A stretch of DNA of 64,000 nt. It comes from Arabidopsis thaliana (Eukaryota > Streptophyta > Magnoliopsida > Brassicales > Brassicaceae). The notes below the pieces were generated by a model. The model was not told the DNA's origin. It searched no databases and worked only from the letters and a program-made list of their open reading frames with translations. Position 1 is the stretch's first letter. Each line of letters begins with the position of its first letter. The translations under genes were made by a program, and so were the position numbers. This document shows positions 21,402 to 32,080 of this stretch, piece after piece. Location: positions 17,243,261 through 17,307,260 of the forward strand of contig NC_003074.8 of the NCBI RefSeq assembly GCF_000001735.4. Reading direction: 5' to 3'.

Positions 21402-22032
21402 TTTTTGTGTTTCAATATGATAATCATTGACCCCCAAAAGATGAAGACATCCCCATTTGAGTGCTCTTTAAATATACATGACCAAATCCATTCGAGTATT
21501 TGGAATATTATCTGGTCATTTTATTAATGTATTATACCATTATGTTATCATCCACTTGACGAGACAAGAAGAACATTTTTAGTTTGGGATCAATGATATT
21601 TGACCATTCTTTATTAATGTGACATTACTGGTGAAATCTATGAAAATGATGGTAAGATCTTCCGCCAAAATCTTCTTTTTGAAAAAACTGTTAAGACAAC
21701 AGTGGATTGAAAAAGCTCAAGTACAATTGTGTTTGGCTCTTTGTGATCAAGAAAGGTTGGAATCCTATATTTTCTCTCTGAATATATTTCTTTCGTATGT
21801 AAAATTGCATCTAACATAGTAAAATCCAAAAAACCAAACCGAATTAACTAAATCAAAATAGTGGTGGGGACTAAATTTAAAAGCAGTTTTTTTGTTCTTT
21901 TGACTTCTCACATTATCATATTGTAGCATTTTCTATTTGTCTATATATACACTCATGATCTTCTACATTTTTCATCATCTTCTCTTTTCATTTCCTTCTA
22001 AGTGATTAGTTAATAACACATTTCTCTTAGTA
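21402..22032. other. Spacer with the promoter of the small Ser-rich gene
   Basis: AT-rich. A clear TATA box, CTATATATAC, lies at 21941-21950, about 85 bases before the ATG at 22033, and is followed by a CT-rich leader. The open frame at 21619-21819 and its antisense partner show no recognisable protein and are probably chance. Confidence 0.6.
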
Positions 22033-22939
22033 ATGGAGGGTAAAGGAAGAGTTGGATCATCATCGTCTTCTTCCTTCACAGCTCAACTCTTTGGCCCCAA
22101 GGAACCTTCCTCCTCTGCCAACTTCAACTCCATTTTCCCTCCTTCCAAGGTTCGATTATTTCTCTATAGTTTCTTCTGTTACTTTTTATGATGGATTCTT
22201 GAAATTCATTCTTCCTTTCTCATTTTTTTCGTGTTTTCAGGGAACAGCAAGAAACATCCTAAGCTCCAAACATGGGTCCCTAGGTCAGTGGAAAAGTCTT
22301 AATTAAGCCTCAGAAAACTTGTCTCCCTTCTTGAATCAATATGGTTCCTTTCACTTTATATTAAGCCAGGTTTTACTAGAAAAACGTTTTGATTCATCTC
22401 AAAAAACCTTCTATCTCATGCCAAGAACGGCTCAAAAATTCTTCATCTAAGATTCACCGTTCTTTAGTCAAGATTACTATCCAAATCCGGGTGGTCTAAT
22501 GGATACATTATCTCCTTGGTTTTCGTGGTTTCTTCACAGAACAACGTAAAGAAGCTGGAACCTGCAATCTAAGCTCATCTCTTTACTACGGTGGTCAAGA
22601 TGTTTACTCTCACCCCACACACAACCATACTTACCCTACAGTGAGTTAACATAACTATCATTTTATCATCCACCCCTTCATGTTACTTTGATTGTTGATT
22701 TTTTCATAGAAGAGACAAAATCTTTTGACTTTACAAAACGTTGAATCATTCAGATTAACAAGGATCAGAACAGAGATAACAACGATGCCAATTCGTCTGA
22801 CGCCTCTAGAGGAAACTGGTGGCAAGGTACTATACATACCCTAACCAAATGATGTTTGTTACAATATTCACGTCTTTGTTTGTTTTGCTTATAACATATG
22901 CCTAATCTTGATATTTTCGCAGGTTCACTATATTACTAG
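22033..22939 (+). CDS. Small Ser-rich plant protein of unknown function (SIS-like family)
   Basis: Five short exons, 22033-22149, 22241-22283, 22540-22640, 22754-22826 and 22923-22939, join in frame to 116 aa. The protein has an acidic-poor, Ser-rich start (GRVGSSSSSSFTAQLFGPK), then FNSIFPPSKGTARNILSSKHG, EQRKEAGTCNLSSSLYYGGQ, a His/Tyr patch and the C-terminus ASRGNWWQGSLYY. The blocks FTAxLFG, IFPPS, LSSSxYYGGQ and NWWQGSLYY recur in a land-plant family that, from memory, includes the salt-induced protein SIS (At5g02020). No domain, signal peptide or membrane segment is visible; it is probably cytosolic or nuclear and disordered. Molecular function is unknown. The five-base-plus-stop last exon fits the conserved terminus. 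I read it as AT3G46880. Confidence 0.82.
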
Positions 22940-23155
22940 AAGCTTCTCTAAGTGCGTCTCTGTAGAAGAATATCAAGTTGAAACAGAACAATATTTGATT
23001 GTTTGAACATTTTGTTTGTTCTTAAAAAAACTGTTTCAATGATGTATACTTGACTGTCTAATGTTAAACCAAAGATTAGATCTCTGGCTACAGAACTAAT
23101 CGAATCTGAAACCTCAAATCCATCAGACAAGAGATTGTAGAAACCCAAAAAAGGG

Positions 23156-23770
23156 TTAATAGATAAATGCGTAGAGCACAAGGAACACATAGATAATAAG
23201 TGCAGAAGGAACAAGTACAACAAGAGGAACAATAGCTGCAAGTGCATGAAAGCTTCTCTTACATTCCAAAGGTCCAAGTTTAATCTGAACAAGATCCACT
23301 AACGCCATTGTCAAGAACCCACATCCCAAAACCGACGCAACACACGAAGCAACAATCCCAACCCTTAAAGCTGCCAAGTTCACACGCCCCTCTCCCGCGT
23401 TCAACACACGCGCCTCCTCCTCTAAACAGTTCCCGTTTGTTGTTGTTGTTGTTGTCCTAATTGCTTGCTTGAGAGACATAGCGATGAGACTGGAGAAGAG
23501 GAATAAACTGAAGGAGTAAACATGGCTTGATACTAGCCTCTCCGCTAATGCGGGACCTTTTGCAGAGATACATCGGCGGAGATGGTGGTTCTCGGAGGCT
23601 GATGAGGAAACCGGGAAAGTGATGTTTCCACTTGTGGTTAGGCCGAGGAAAAGAGCAAGCGAGAAGAGTGAATTAACGTTCACGATGCCGTCTATAGCCG
23701 TGACGTGGATTAGTGTAGTTGGGAGGAGTCGTCGCCGGAGAAATTCCACGGCGCCATTGGAGATTGCCAT
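23156..23770 (-). CDS. Four-pass membrane protein, plant-specific (MEE60-like)
   Basis: Intronless gene of 204 aa. Start: the first true Met of the frame at 23768-23770 (MAISNGAVEFLRRRL). Hydrophobic segments, in order, are about 23-44 (AIDGIVNVNSLFSLALFLGL), 82-98 (VYSFSLFLFSSLIAMSL), 135-163 (LRVGIVASCVASVLGCGFLT) and 172-203 (ALAAIVPLVVLVPSALIIYVF), so four membrane passes. The loop between passes 2 and 3 has a Thr run and acidic residues. The family is plant-specific; one member is named for maternal-effect embryo arrest (MEE60), but no biochemical role is known to me. It converges with the Ser-rich gene (217 bases between stops). I read it as AT3G46890. Confidence 0.8.
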   Translation of the reverse strand: MAISNGAVEFLRRRLLPTTLIHVTAIDGIVNVNSLFSLALFLGLTTSGNITFPVSSSASENHHLRRCISAKGPALAERLVSSHVYSFSLFLFSSLIAMSLKQAIRTTTTTTNGNCLEEEARVLNAGEGRVNLAALRVGIVASCVASVLGCGFLTMALVDLVQIKLGPLECKRSFHALAAIVPLVVLVPSALIIYVFLVLYAFIY

Positions 23771-24191
23771 CAAATCTGAATCGTTATAGCTCCTAGACAA
23801 CAATTTTGATTGAGAGAGATAGAAATTTAGTAATTCATATTTAGAGAAAGTTTAGCTTTTAGTTGTCAGTTTTCCGGAGACTGTGGGAAAATGTGAGTAG
23901 CGTAGAAGCTAAGTATTGCGTGACGTCTCCGAGGAAGAAAACGACGGACAGGTAATGATAGGAAACGTGAACCGCAAGGTATCGAACCTTTTTTCTTTTT
24001 TGGGCTTTTGTATCGATACGTCGTCGTAGAGGTCATATTTTTTTTTGTCTTTTACCCAACAACACTAATTAGAGAATTTTATATAATCTCTATGATTAGC
24101 TTTTCTATAATTTTGTAAAATCTTCATATAATCTTGTAAAATCTGTCTAAATATAATTACAAACTTTGTCATTAATTATTTTTATCTCTTA

Positions 24192-25194
24192 GAGGGTGAT
24201 TGACATCGCACTGTCAAGACTTTAAAAGCATTTGACAGTCCTTACAGCATTTTTTCATACAATCAGACTGTTATTTGTTTTTGCTCTTATACAGTCTTAA
24301 AAGTCAGATTTTTTTTTACTCTCTGTAACTTCATTTTTATCTAAAGCCATGTAATTGAGACTTTAAGTGGTGTTAAAGCTTTTGCAACAATTATTATTAG
24401 AACATATCTCTAAAATATTGGATAATATTTTCTCATCTTCTATAAATACTATTTTCACCAAAATGATATTATTATTTTAGGCTTTCTTTATAAAAAACGT
24501 AAGTATTGATTGTCAAAAAGTGTACTCTCCCAAAATATTCCACTACGATTTTGTTAATACGTAAGTTTTCAAATTTTCCTAATTCATCTTCTTAATTTGT
24601 GTGTTCATATACTATTGTCTTCTTTGTGTTTGAGTGTTTTGGTTTTGTATATTTTTTTTTTATGATTAAAATTCTAGTGATTATCAATTTTTTTTCTTAT
24701 TACTATCTATACATATATGCTTAGTTTATGGGGAATTCCCAAAAGAGTAAGGAAAAAGGTCAATACAAACTGTGTCGTGAGGTTTTGAGGCTTGTGATAA
24801 TCTATGGTCATTCTTCACGATGGTTTATCATTGGTCTTTGTTTATATACAAAGTTATGATTCACAATCGCTCACTTTTTATGATATTTTCATGATTTTGT
24901 TTTGTGAATAAAAGTGTATAAAATTATAAACCAATAATACAATAATTTAAATCATTAACAATCATAGATTCTTTTGTTTTTAGTTGAATATCACAAAAAA
25001 ATTGATGACTTTATTAAATTATGAATCCAATAACTTCAGATTTATTAAGACTTTAGATTACTTTTTACAAATCAAAATTTAATAACACTAAACTTTAATA
25101 GAATCTTATAAAATCTTAATTGAATAACAAAAGATTTTTCATAACATTTCAAACCACTAAAAATCTATATAAATAACAAACCAATAACACCTCC
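24192..25194. mobile_element. Candidate non-autonomous DNA element, Harbinger-like ends
   Basis: The left end reads GAGGGTGATTGAC and the right end CAATAACACCTCC, imperfect inverted ends of the GGxGGTGxTATTGG type that I associate with PIF/Harbinger-like elements. TTA precedes the left end and follows the right end, as expected for a 3-base target duplication. The interior is 80% AT or so by eye, without a transposase frame. Ends are degenerate, so boundaries and family are tentative. Confidence 0.4.
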
Positions 25195-25471
25195 TTAATT
25201 TTGGTTTTGAAACCTAAGTTACTAAATCCTTAATTACATTTGTATAAATTCTTTTCAAATTATTAGATTTATTCTAAATTAAAATTAGATATTCTGTGTA
25301 AATTATTTATTATACCAACGCAAAGAAGATTAGACGAAGAGGCATGGAGTTGTAATGTTGTATCATGCAAATAAGGTAAATACTATATATATATTTAGGG
25401 GATTATATAGTTGTCTTTCTTTTGAACATCTATTTAAGGGGATTTTCTAAATTCTAATATAACGAATGTTT

Positions 25472-25526
25472 GTACTACACAAAAAAATTTAACAAGTCAA
25501 AAGATGATGTACTTGTACTACAGTAC
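25472..25526 (+). promoter_or_regulatory. GTAC copper-response cluster upstream of COPT2
   Basis: Four GTAC cores lie within 55 bases, at 25472-25475, 25509-25512, 25515-25518 and 25523-25526, i.e. 101-155 bases before the COPT2 start codon. GTAC is the core bound by SPL7, the plant copper-deficiency activator, and COPT2 is known to be induced by copper deficiency. Sites are seen directly; occupancy is inferred. Confidence 0.75.
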
Positions 25527-25626
25527 AACACATACATTTAAGAAATCACAATAAATACGAACCGATTCTCTCTTAAAAATTTTGTCTACAAGAAAATCAA
25601 TCATAAACCCTATTAACATTAGTATC

Positions 25627-26103
25627 ATGGATCATGATCACATGCATGACATGCCACCACCATCACCATCATCATCATCGATGTCGAATCATACAACACC
25701 ACACATGATGATGATGCACATGACCTTCTTTTGGGGTAAGAACACGGAGGTTCTCTTCTCCGGATGGCCCGGGACAAGCTCCGGCATGTACGCTCTCTGT
25801 CTCATTGTTATATTCCTCCTCGCCGTAATTGCCGAGTGGCTCGCTCATTCACCGATCCTACGTGTCAGTGGCTCAACCAATCGAGCCGCCGGGCTCGCTC
25901 AAACCGCTGTGTACACACTCAAGACTGGCCTTTCGTATTTGGTGATGCTCGCTGTTATGTCCTTTAACGCAGGTGTTTTCATCGTCGCTATCGCCGGCTA
26001 TGGCGTTGGTTTCTTTCTCTTTGGGAGCACTACTTTCAAGAAACCCTCCGATGACCAGAAAACCGCCGAGCTTCTTCCGCCGTCTTCAGGCTGCGTTTGT
26101 TGA
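25627..26103 (+). CDS. COPT2: High-affinity copper transporter of the CTR/COPT family
   Basis: Plasma-membrane Cu(I) importer working as a trimer; takes up reduced copper under deficiency. Intronless, 158 aa, the known COPT2 length. The N-terminus is His/Met-rich for copper capture (DHDHMHDM and HMMMMHM, residues 2-9 and 26-32). TM1 is about 54-71 (YALCLIVIFLLAVIAEW). TM2 is about 101-113 with the family MxxxM at 107-111 (MLAVM). TM3 is about 116-133 with GxxxG at 124-128 (GYGVG). The tail ends in Cys-x-Cys (156-158). All pore residues are intact. Start: first Met of the frame, MDHDHMHD. Upstream lies a GTAC cluster for copper-deficiency control. I read it as AT3G46900. Confidence 0.96.
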   Translation: MDHDHMHDMPPPSPSSSSMSNHTTPHMMMMHMTFFWGKNTEVLFSGWPGTSSGMYALCLIVIFLLAVIAEWLAHSPILRVSGSTNRAAGLAQTAVYTLKTGLSYLVMLAVMSFNAGVFIVAIAGYGVGFFLFGSTTFKKPSDDQKTAELLPPSSGCVC

Positions 26104-26859
26104 ACAATTGAAATTACTCTTTGTTTTTTTTTTTATCAACAAAATTACTCGTTGTGTTATAAAGAACTTTTCTTTTGTGTGTGGTTTGGTTTTAAATTTT
26201 GATATTTCGTTTTGGTTTAACTCGATTAATAGTGGAAGCTAAATATTTTCAATTGATTTTCTTAGGTTACAAAAATTCACTAAATTAATTCCACAATTTC
26301 TTGAATATTTTGTGACTTTTGGATTTTTTTTATGAAATCACAAAATTAATTCCACAATTTCATTTGAATTTTGAAGAATATGGCTATCTTTTTCTTGCAT
26401 TATTATAGATAAGTGTATTTGACAAATTTTGAACCACAAACTTATGATAACAAATGCTGTCCATAGAAGGTTCTTGTAACCATCCACAAGTATTTTCATT
26501 GTAAATACATATATGGAGAAAAGAAGAACTAAATTATTGATTTTCATCGTATGATATATGCATGTCTACTCAATATATCTAAGACAAAATAAACTGATCA
26601 TTTAACTTTAATTCAGTCACCTATTTGATTCACGGTCGGATTGGATTTCGATCGGTTTAGATTATCAAACACTATTTCTTTGTGTTTGAAATCTAATGAA
26701 CCTTATTTTCTTTTCTTTCAGGGTTGAATTATTCGACTCTTAGTTTGCTTTTACTTCTGATGTCATACAAACAAATTCAAAAAACAGAAAGTAGCACGAA
26801 GAATAAGAGCCGCCCAAAACAAAAGATGTTCACGGACTAGGTGAACCAATTATATGAAT
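26104..26859. other. COPT2 3' flank and AT-rich spacer
   Basis: No gene seen. 26431-26460 (GAACCACAAACTTATGATAA, then CAAATGCTGT) recurs with two mismatches at 27951-27980, beyond the MITE, a small direct repeat that is not otherwise explained. Confidence 0.5.
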
Positions 26860-27522
26860 TAGGGTTGGGCAAAATATTCGTTCGATCCGCTTCGATTCGG
26901 TATTTGATTTGATTTGATTCGAAAAATCCGAATATCCGTAAGATTTTGGACCAAAGTAAATAGGAAAATGTAGTATTCGTAAAAACCGAATCAAATAACG
27001 AATATTGTTTTTTAAAAAATCGAATATCCGCTTCGATCCGTATCTTTTTATATATATTAGAAAATATAGTTATATCTATATATAGATATCATAAATAGTT
27101 TATGTATTGTTGTCATTTTATGTTTTTATGTTAAAATATTTGTTTGTTCATTTTTTTAATGTTATGTTTTGATCAATGGCATCAAAAACTATCGGGTTTT
27201 AGTTTTTGGAATTAGTTTGATAACATTTTGTTGACCGATGATACCAACAACGGTTGTGTTTGGTATTTAAAACTTATTTTGAAAGCATGTTTAATAAAAA
27301 CTTTGAATATCTGATATGGTTATATAGTATACAGTTTTTTTTAATATTTAAATGTATCAAAGCGGATATCTGCAAATATCACAAAAAATTCTGGATATTC
27401 GAAATTCCGGATATCCGGAAATTTTCGAAGCAAAGCAAATCACAAAATCAAGTATTCGTTTAAAACAAATCGAATAACAAATATCACAATTTTTCCGGAT
27501 ATCCGCTTCGTGCCCAGACCTA
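26860..27522. mobile_element. hAT-type MITE with 8-bp target duplication
   Basis: A 663-bp element with ends TAGGGTTGGGCA and TGCCCAGACCTA (10 of 12 complementary), flanked on both sides by ATATGAAT (26852-26859 and 27523-27530). An 8-bp duplication marks the hAT superfamily. The interior is studded with TTCGATTCGG, GGATATCCG and CGAATATCCG motifs in both orientations, and it can fold back on itself. No transposase frame. The intact target duplication argues for a relatively recent insertion. The element at 55359-55798 has related ends. Confidence 0.9.
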
Positions 27523-28439
27523 ATATGAATGACTGGTCCATGCATTATCGAATTACATTATACATGTATGTGCTCTCTTTTTAATAGAAGTGATATTGCA
27601 AAAACTTATATTAGTTCCAAGCTTTCTATATAGAAATTACGAAATACAATTAAAAAGATAGACACCGTCGTTGACAATAGAATTAATAAATTAAGATATC
27701 TTGAGCTTAGCAATAATTTATTAACGGTCAACCAATAAACAAGTACTAGTATAGTACGTACCAAGAGAACGGCAAGGTTCACGCCTTTTCTTTTCTTTGG
27801 AAAGTAAATGATTTGAGAGGACTAGTTGATTTCTTTTAGAGGCTAAAATGGTTATATAAACTTATTAAACCGTTCTCTAAATATTCTATAGTTCTACTAT
27901 GCTAACCAAGGTTCCAAAAAACAGTTTAGGCCGCCTGCCTAGGCGCTCATGAACCACAAAGTTATGATAACAAATGATGTATATAAACTATCGTCGAACG
28001 ATTTCTTGAACATTGATTCTAGGAAACCGCACAAAAGGATTCGAATTCAACATGTGATCTTCATCTAACCGGTAGAGTTGGTTTAGTTTTGTTCGGATAC
28101 ATTTAATCCGGTTTAGCTGATCGTCAATAAGAAGAACAACCAACATAACTACAGAAGGCATGTGTTACGCCTTGAGAGAACCATTAAAGTGACTTGCGCA
28201 GCAAGAAATTGTCTATTTTCAGTCATTAAGAATAACCTTCACAGATCAACTCACAATCTACAACTTATCATTTGTTTCTTTAACATTGAAATGAACAGAA
28301 GAAGAAACCATTGTACTATTTTCTCATGACTATATACATGCCATTTTTGGAACCTCTCTTCAATATTAATTATGTTATTTTCAGGAGAACCAAGAAGTAC
28401 TGGTCGACGATGGAATCTTTGAATCATGGTGCTTCTAAA

Positions 28440-28479
<40 letters not shown>

Positions 28480-29961
28480 TAAATAAATATCAATCTATAA
28501 TTAAAGAAAAACAGTAAATTAAATTAGTAAAAGAAGCTCTCATAATGAGCCGAAACATTCACACTATATACTTTAAGGATTTCTCAAGCTCGGGGTAATA
28601 CAATTCTTGACTTAGTTTTAAAATAAATCATAAATTTGTAAAAGGACTTGGGACTTTTTTATATACGTTAGAAAACTATTATTTTGTAATACTGTGAAAG
28701 TAGGAGCAATAAAAGGTAACAAAAAAAAACAATTATGAATATATAGTAAGATAAAATACCTTTAATGCAATATATTTCTTTTAATTATCACTAGGGCTCA
28801 ATTTAAATAAATCATTTTGTAAAAAAAATTTGGTTTCCAAAGATTTGTTAACCTAACTTGTTCAATTTAAGTACAAAGTATACTGAAAATATGTTTCCTC
28901 TGTATCTTATGGATCGATGCCTCTGATTCCACTTAGTTTGACAATCGGCTATCATGAATCCACAACCCATTAATCGCTTAATCACAGAAGATCATGATGA
29001 AGATAAAGATCCAGCGAATATATGCATGTTAATCAAAAATATTTATCTTATTTTATATACTTATGTATTTTTTCAAAAGTAATAAATGATCGTGAATGTA
29101 GGTATTTAACTTTTGATGCATATTAAATAGTTTAAATATTCAAATTTCACGCATACTGTTCTTTTTTCTAAAAATTTGTTCTTTTTATGAGTATTTTTAG
29201 ACAACCACTTAACTTCATATTATATGTAATTTTTGTTTTTTTTTCATACTATATTGTTTTTATAGGTTAAAGAATTTAATATTCATTTCAAAATTTTTAA
29301 ATCATGGCGTATACGAAAAAATATATATTTATATTATATAGATGATGTGATGAATTTATATGTTTTACGAGGCAAACGCCTTATGCGCAAGGCGAATTCA
29401 GAGACCATTTGCGTCTAATATCGCCTCTTGCTATATCAAAGACAATTCAGAGACCATTCAGAGATCCATTGCGCTTGTCTACTATATCAAATCATTGTAT
29501 AGTGACTTCTTGTCACTGTTTCTATGCATAACATTCATTACTTTGAGTGAATATTAAATGGTGATAATGACGAGCTCCATGTGAATCCCGACATGGTTGG
29601 AACAAAAGATGGTGGATGAGAAGAGAGATTGACTTAAGGAAGAGTTGCATGATGTCCACGTCAACATCGAGCCTATAAAGAGGATAAAGAACACAACCAC
29701 AATAATACTACAAAATGTGAGTCTTTTTTTTCAGAAACTGTAGGACAATGCTACTTAGGACAATCTATTATGCATATGAAAGCTGGAACATTTTCAAGAC
29801 TGTCATATTTTCTACCGTGAGTGGAGCAGTTGGCATGATAATGTCAATTCCACCAGTTATCTACAAATTCTTACATAAGCTGGAGCGGTACATGAGGAAA
29901 AATATAAGAGGAAAAGGATGCCCCGACGAGCGGATTCCACGAGTGTATGTTGAGTTATCAA
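27523..29961. other. Gene-poor AT-rich DNA
   Basis: No gene supported. Near 27926 the sequence TTTAGGCCGCCTGCCTAGGC looks like one end of a hAT element without a visible partner. An AT microsatellite lies at 28443-28478. At 29360-29480 a short stretch repeats GAATTCAGAGACCATT-like words. The 83-codon frame at 29748-29999 has no recognisable domain, and its end is formed by the MITE inserted at 29962, so it is not an intact gene. Confidence 0.5.
28443..28478. repeat. (AT)18 microsatellite
   Basis: An uninterrupted run of 18 AT dinucleotides in gene-poor DNA. Confidence 0.95.
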
Positions 29962-30406
29962 CAGTGGCAGATGCACAATATTGGCAAGGGAGAGGGTGAG
30001 ATGACCCCCATAAATCTTTGAATTTTTGTTTATAATCTTATGTTCCATTTGATTATTGTGGTAAATTGGTTGCTTTCTCATAAATTGACCTCATGTCTAG
30101 TGCTCAAATCTATTCTTTGCACCTATGGAAACCATATTATATTGTTTCAATCATTTCTTTTGCATTATATTTTTAGAAAATATTATTGAACTATGACAAA
30201 ATATGTTAAAATGGAATGATAAATATACTGTATATTATGAATAAAGAACAATAATGATTATCTCTTATTTTCTTTATTTTTAAAGACAATGAATTTTAAT
30301 TTTTTAAGGATTTTTTTTTTTGAAATTAAATATTATATTTAAATATTTTATTAATTATTAAAATAAAATATGATCCCTATAACAATTTTTTGTAGCTCAG
30401 CCACTG
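29962..30406. mobile_element. hAT-type MITE, CAGTGGC ends
   Basis: A 445-bp element beginning CAGTGGCAGATGCAC and ending TGTAGCTCAGCCACTG. The ends are inverted repeats (CAGTGGCAGA / CAGTGGCTGA). GTTATCAA (29954-29961) precedes and GTTATTAA (30407-30414) follows, 7 of 8 identical, as expected for an aged 8-bp hAT duplication. The inside is AT-rich with GACCCCCATAAA near the left and GATCCCTATAAC near the right end. No coding capacity. Confidence 0.87.
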
Positions 30407-30414
30407 GTTATTAA

Positions 30415-30624
30415 GCTTCTTTAGTGAAACACCTAATGACTGAAGATGATTCGTCCTTCTCGAAGAAAAAGGGGAAGTATCAAGATGCTAGAGATCTTGG
30501 CGTTTTTCTTGGGTTCGGATCGGCACTCGCTGATCCACACCCATGAGTAGCTCAAAGATTGACGGCGATTTATCCTCAAGTAAACAGAAAAACGATGAAG
30601 ATCGGAGACCTTTCTCTTCCTGTG
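30415..30624. other. Short spacer before the cullin relic
   Basis: A stretch of mixed base composition (GAAAAAGGGGAAGTATC, TTCTTGGGTTCGGATCGGC) that may be the eroded upstream region or leader of the cullin-like copy. No gene recognised. Confidence 0.35.
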
Positions 30625-31440
30625 ATTATCTCCGTGAAGACTACTCCTATAAACATATATATTGACTCTTTCAAATTTTGGTGGGTATGCTGTGTTCGTC
30701 ATAGCTATGACTATCCTATTTTGTTTTTCATGTTTTTTGACATCATTTAGTTAAACGAGACCCTAAAATTTATTTGGATGATGCTTGGAAAAAGCTATAA
30801 GAACCATCTTCCTCGATGAGCCACAAAATTTTAACTGCAATGAGCTTATCAGCGTATGTTCTTGTATCTACAATTGCTTATTCTTCTTTCTTCCTGAATG
30901 TTTAATTTTCTTGACTCTTCTTGCATCATCCAGGCTGTTCAGAAAGCATGGTGTTCATGAAAGTCATCAGGAGAAGCTCTTTACAAACTGATCTTGGAGG
31001 AGTGTGAGATATATATCTCTGCAGCCATACGATCTTTATAGAATCGCAATGTCATGATGATCCCTCTGTTTTCCTGCCATTCATGGAGAATTGTTGGCGC
31101 AAGTTGCAGTTTCTCTGTGACATTGGTGGCCAAGGTCAGACAGTTGGTAAAATCATTGTGGGACTTGGGTGAGGAGCTTTTCCCCAAGAATCTCTGACAA
31201 AGATTTGCTACGATTTTCCCAAGCAATCTATTAGGTAAGGAGCTTTTCCCCAAGCATCTCTGAAGAAATCTATTGACAAGATTTGCCTCTCTTGTTTCCT
31301 AGAAGACGCTTTGTTGGAGAAAACGGCCAAACAATGTTTTAAGGATCTTGATTTGCCTAGGGAGGAATAGAAACAGAGTCTCTTGACCTTGAGCATATTG
31401 AAAAGATTCGATTCGGCTAGGGCGTTTATATTATGTCTGA
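30625..31440 (+). pseudogene. Decayed copy of the CUL4-like gene
   Basis: Aligns with the cullin-like gene at 35376-36915. GTGAAGACTACTCCT at 30632 corresponds to that gene's start (its ATG is GTG here). At about 30735-30850 follows exon 2 (IRTIFLDEPQNFNCNELIS). Exon 3 begins at about 30931 after CATCCAG, with ALQKAWCS-like remains, [11 protein letters not shown], then a shift and stop, and a shrunken [10 protein letters not shown] stretch. Exon 4 is gone; the last exon resumes at about 31260 (KSIDKICLSC, LEKTAKQCFKDLDLP). Many frame breaks and deletions. With the following kinase tail it forms one duplicated block. No function expected. Confidence 0.85.
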
Positions 31441-31672
31441 CCTTTTCTTATGATTGTTAGAAACGACTTAATTATGTACTCTACATGGAAGTTCTAGTTG
31501 CTATATTAAAAAAAAAATTGCAGAAATTCTAAGGCGATGTGTGTTTGTATGTTGACGTAGCAAAAATATGCAAGACGTAGTAGATGTTTTATACACTAGC
31601 ATAACCTATTTGTATGTAACATCTTGTATGGTTATAGATTTGAACATGGTTCAATTCATATGAAACAGTTGG

Positions 31673-32080
31673 TCTTAAGATTGTGGTACATATGTTGAGC
31701 CTTGTTCTTTGGAAGGAAGCCTTGTAGCTATGGTCCGTAGTTCGTCCACGATCTCAGTGAAGCTTGGCCTCTCTGATGGTTCTGCAGACCAGCATCTCTC
31801 CATCAGCAATTTCCAGTCCATGTCACAGAAGTCGGGAATTTGTGGCGGTAGCGTATTACTAACTATACCACCTGATTTCACTTTTTGGTTAGAATCGAAA
31901 ACAAAGGATACACGCCTGCACACAAGAATTATGGATCAAGGGTTTCACCTATATGATCGCTCCATAGTGCAAGTCGGCGTAAGGTTCTTCACCGGTGAAA
32001 AGTTCCCTGTAGCATCCAGAATTCCAGATAAAGGTATCAGATAGAGGGGATAATAACATAATAGAGACAAATAACCAAGC
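31673..32080 (-). pseudogene. Duplicated 3' end of the PB1/Raf-like kinase
   Basis: On the minus strand 31675-31870 repeats the last exon of the kinase at 37170-37366 with high identity ([53 protein letters not shown]). A shortened copy of the preceding exon lies at about 31935-32030 and intron sequence runs to about 32080. The kinase body is absent. It came with the decayed cullin copy as one block and keeps the same convergent arrangement. Confidence 0.88.

Larger units (their letters stand above)
23771..25626. other. Spacer upstream of COPT2
   Basis: 23771-24050 is the leader/promoter side of the minus-strand membrane protein gene. About 24192-25194 may be a DNA element (see separate entry). 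25195-25626 is the COPT2 upstream region, with the GTAC cluster. No coding region is supported. Confidence 0.6.

Noticed and set aside
24192-25194. A CRISPR-like or satellite array
   Set aside because: The repeated AT-rich words have no fixed unit or spacing; at most a degenerate DNA element.
28251-28493. Frame with a Tyr-Ile run
   Set aside because: The run is a translation of the AT microsatellite.
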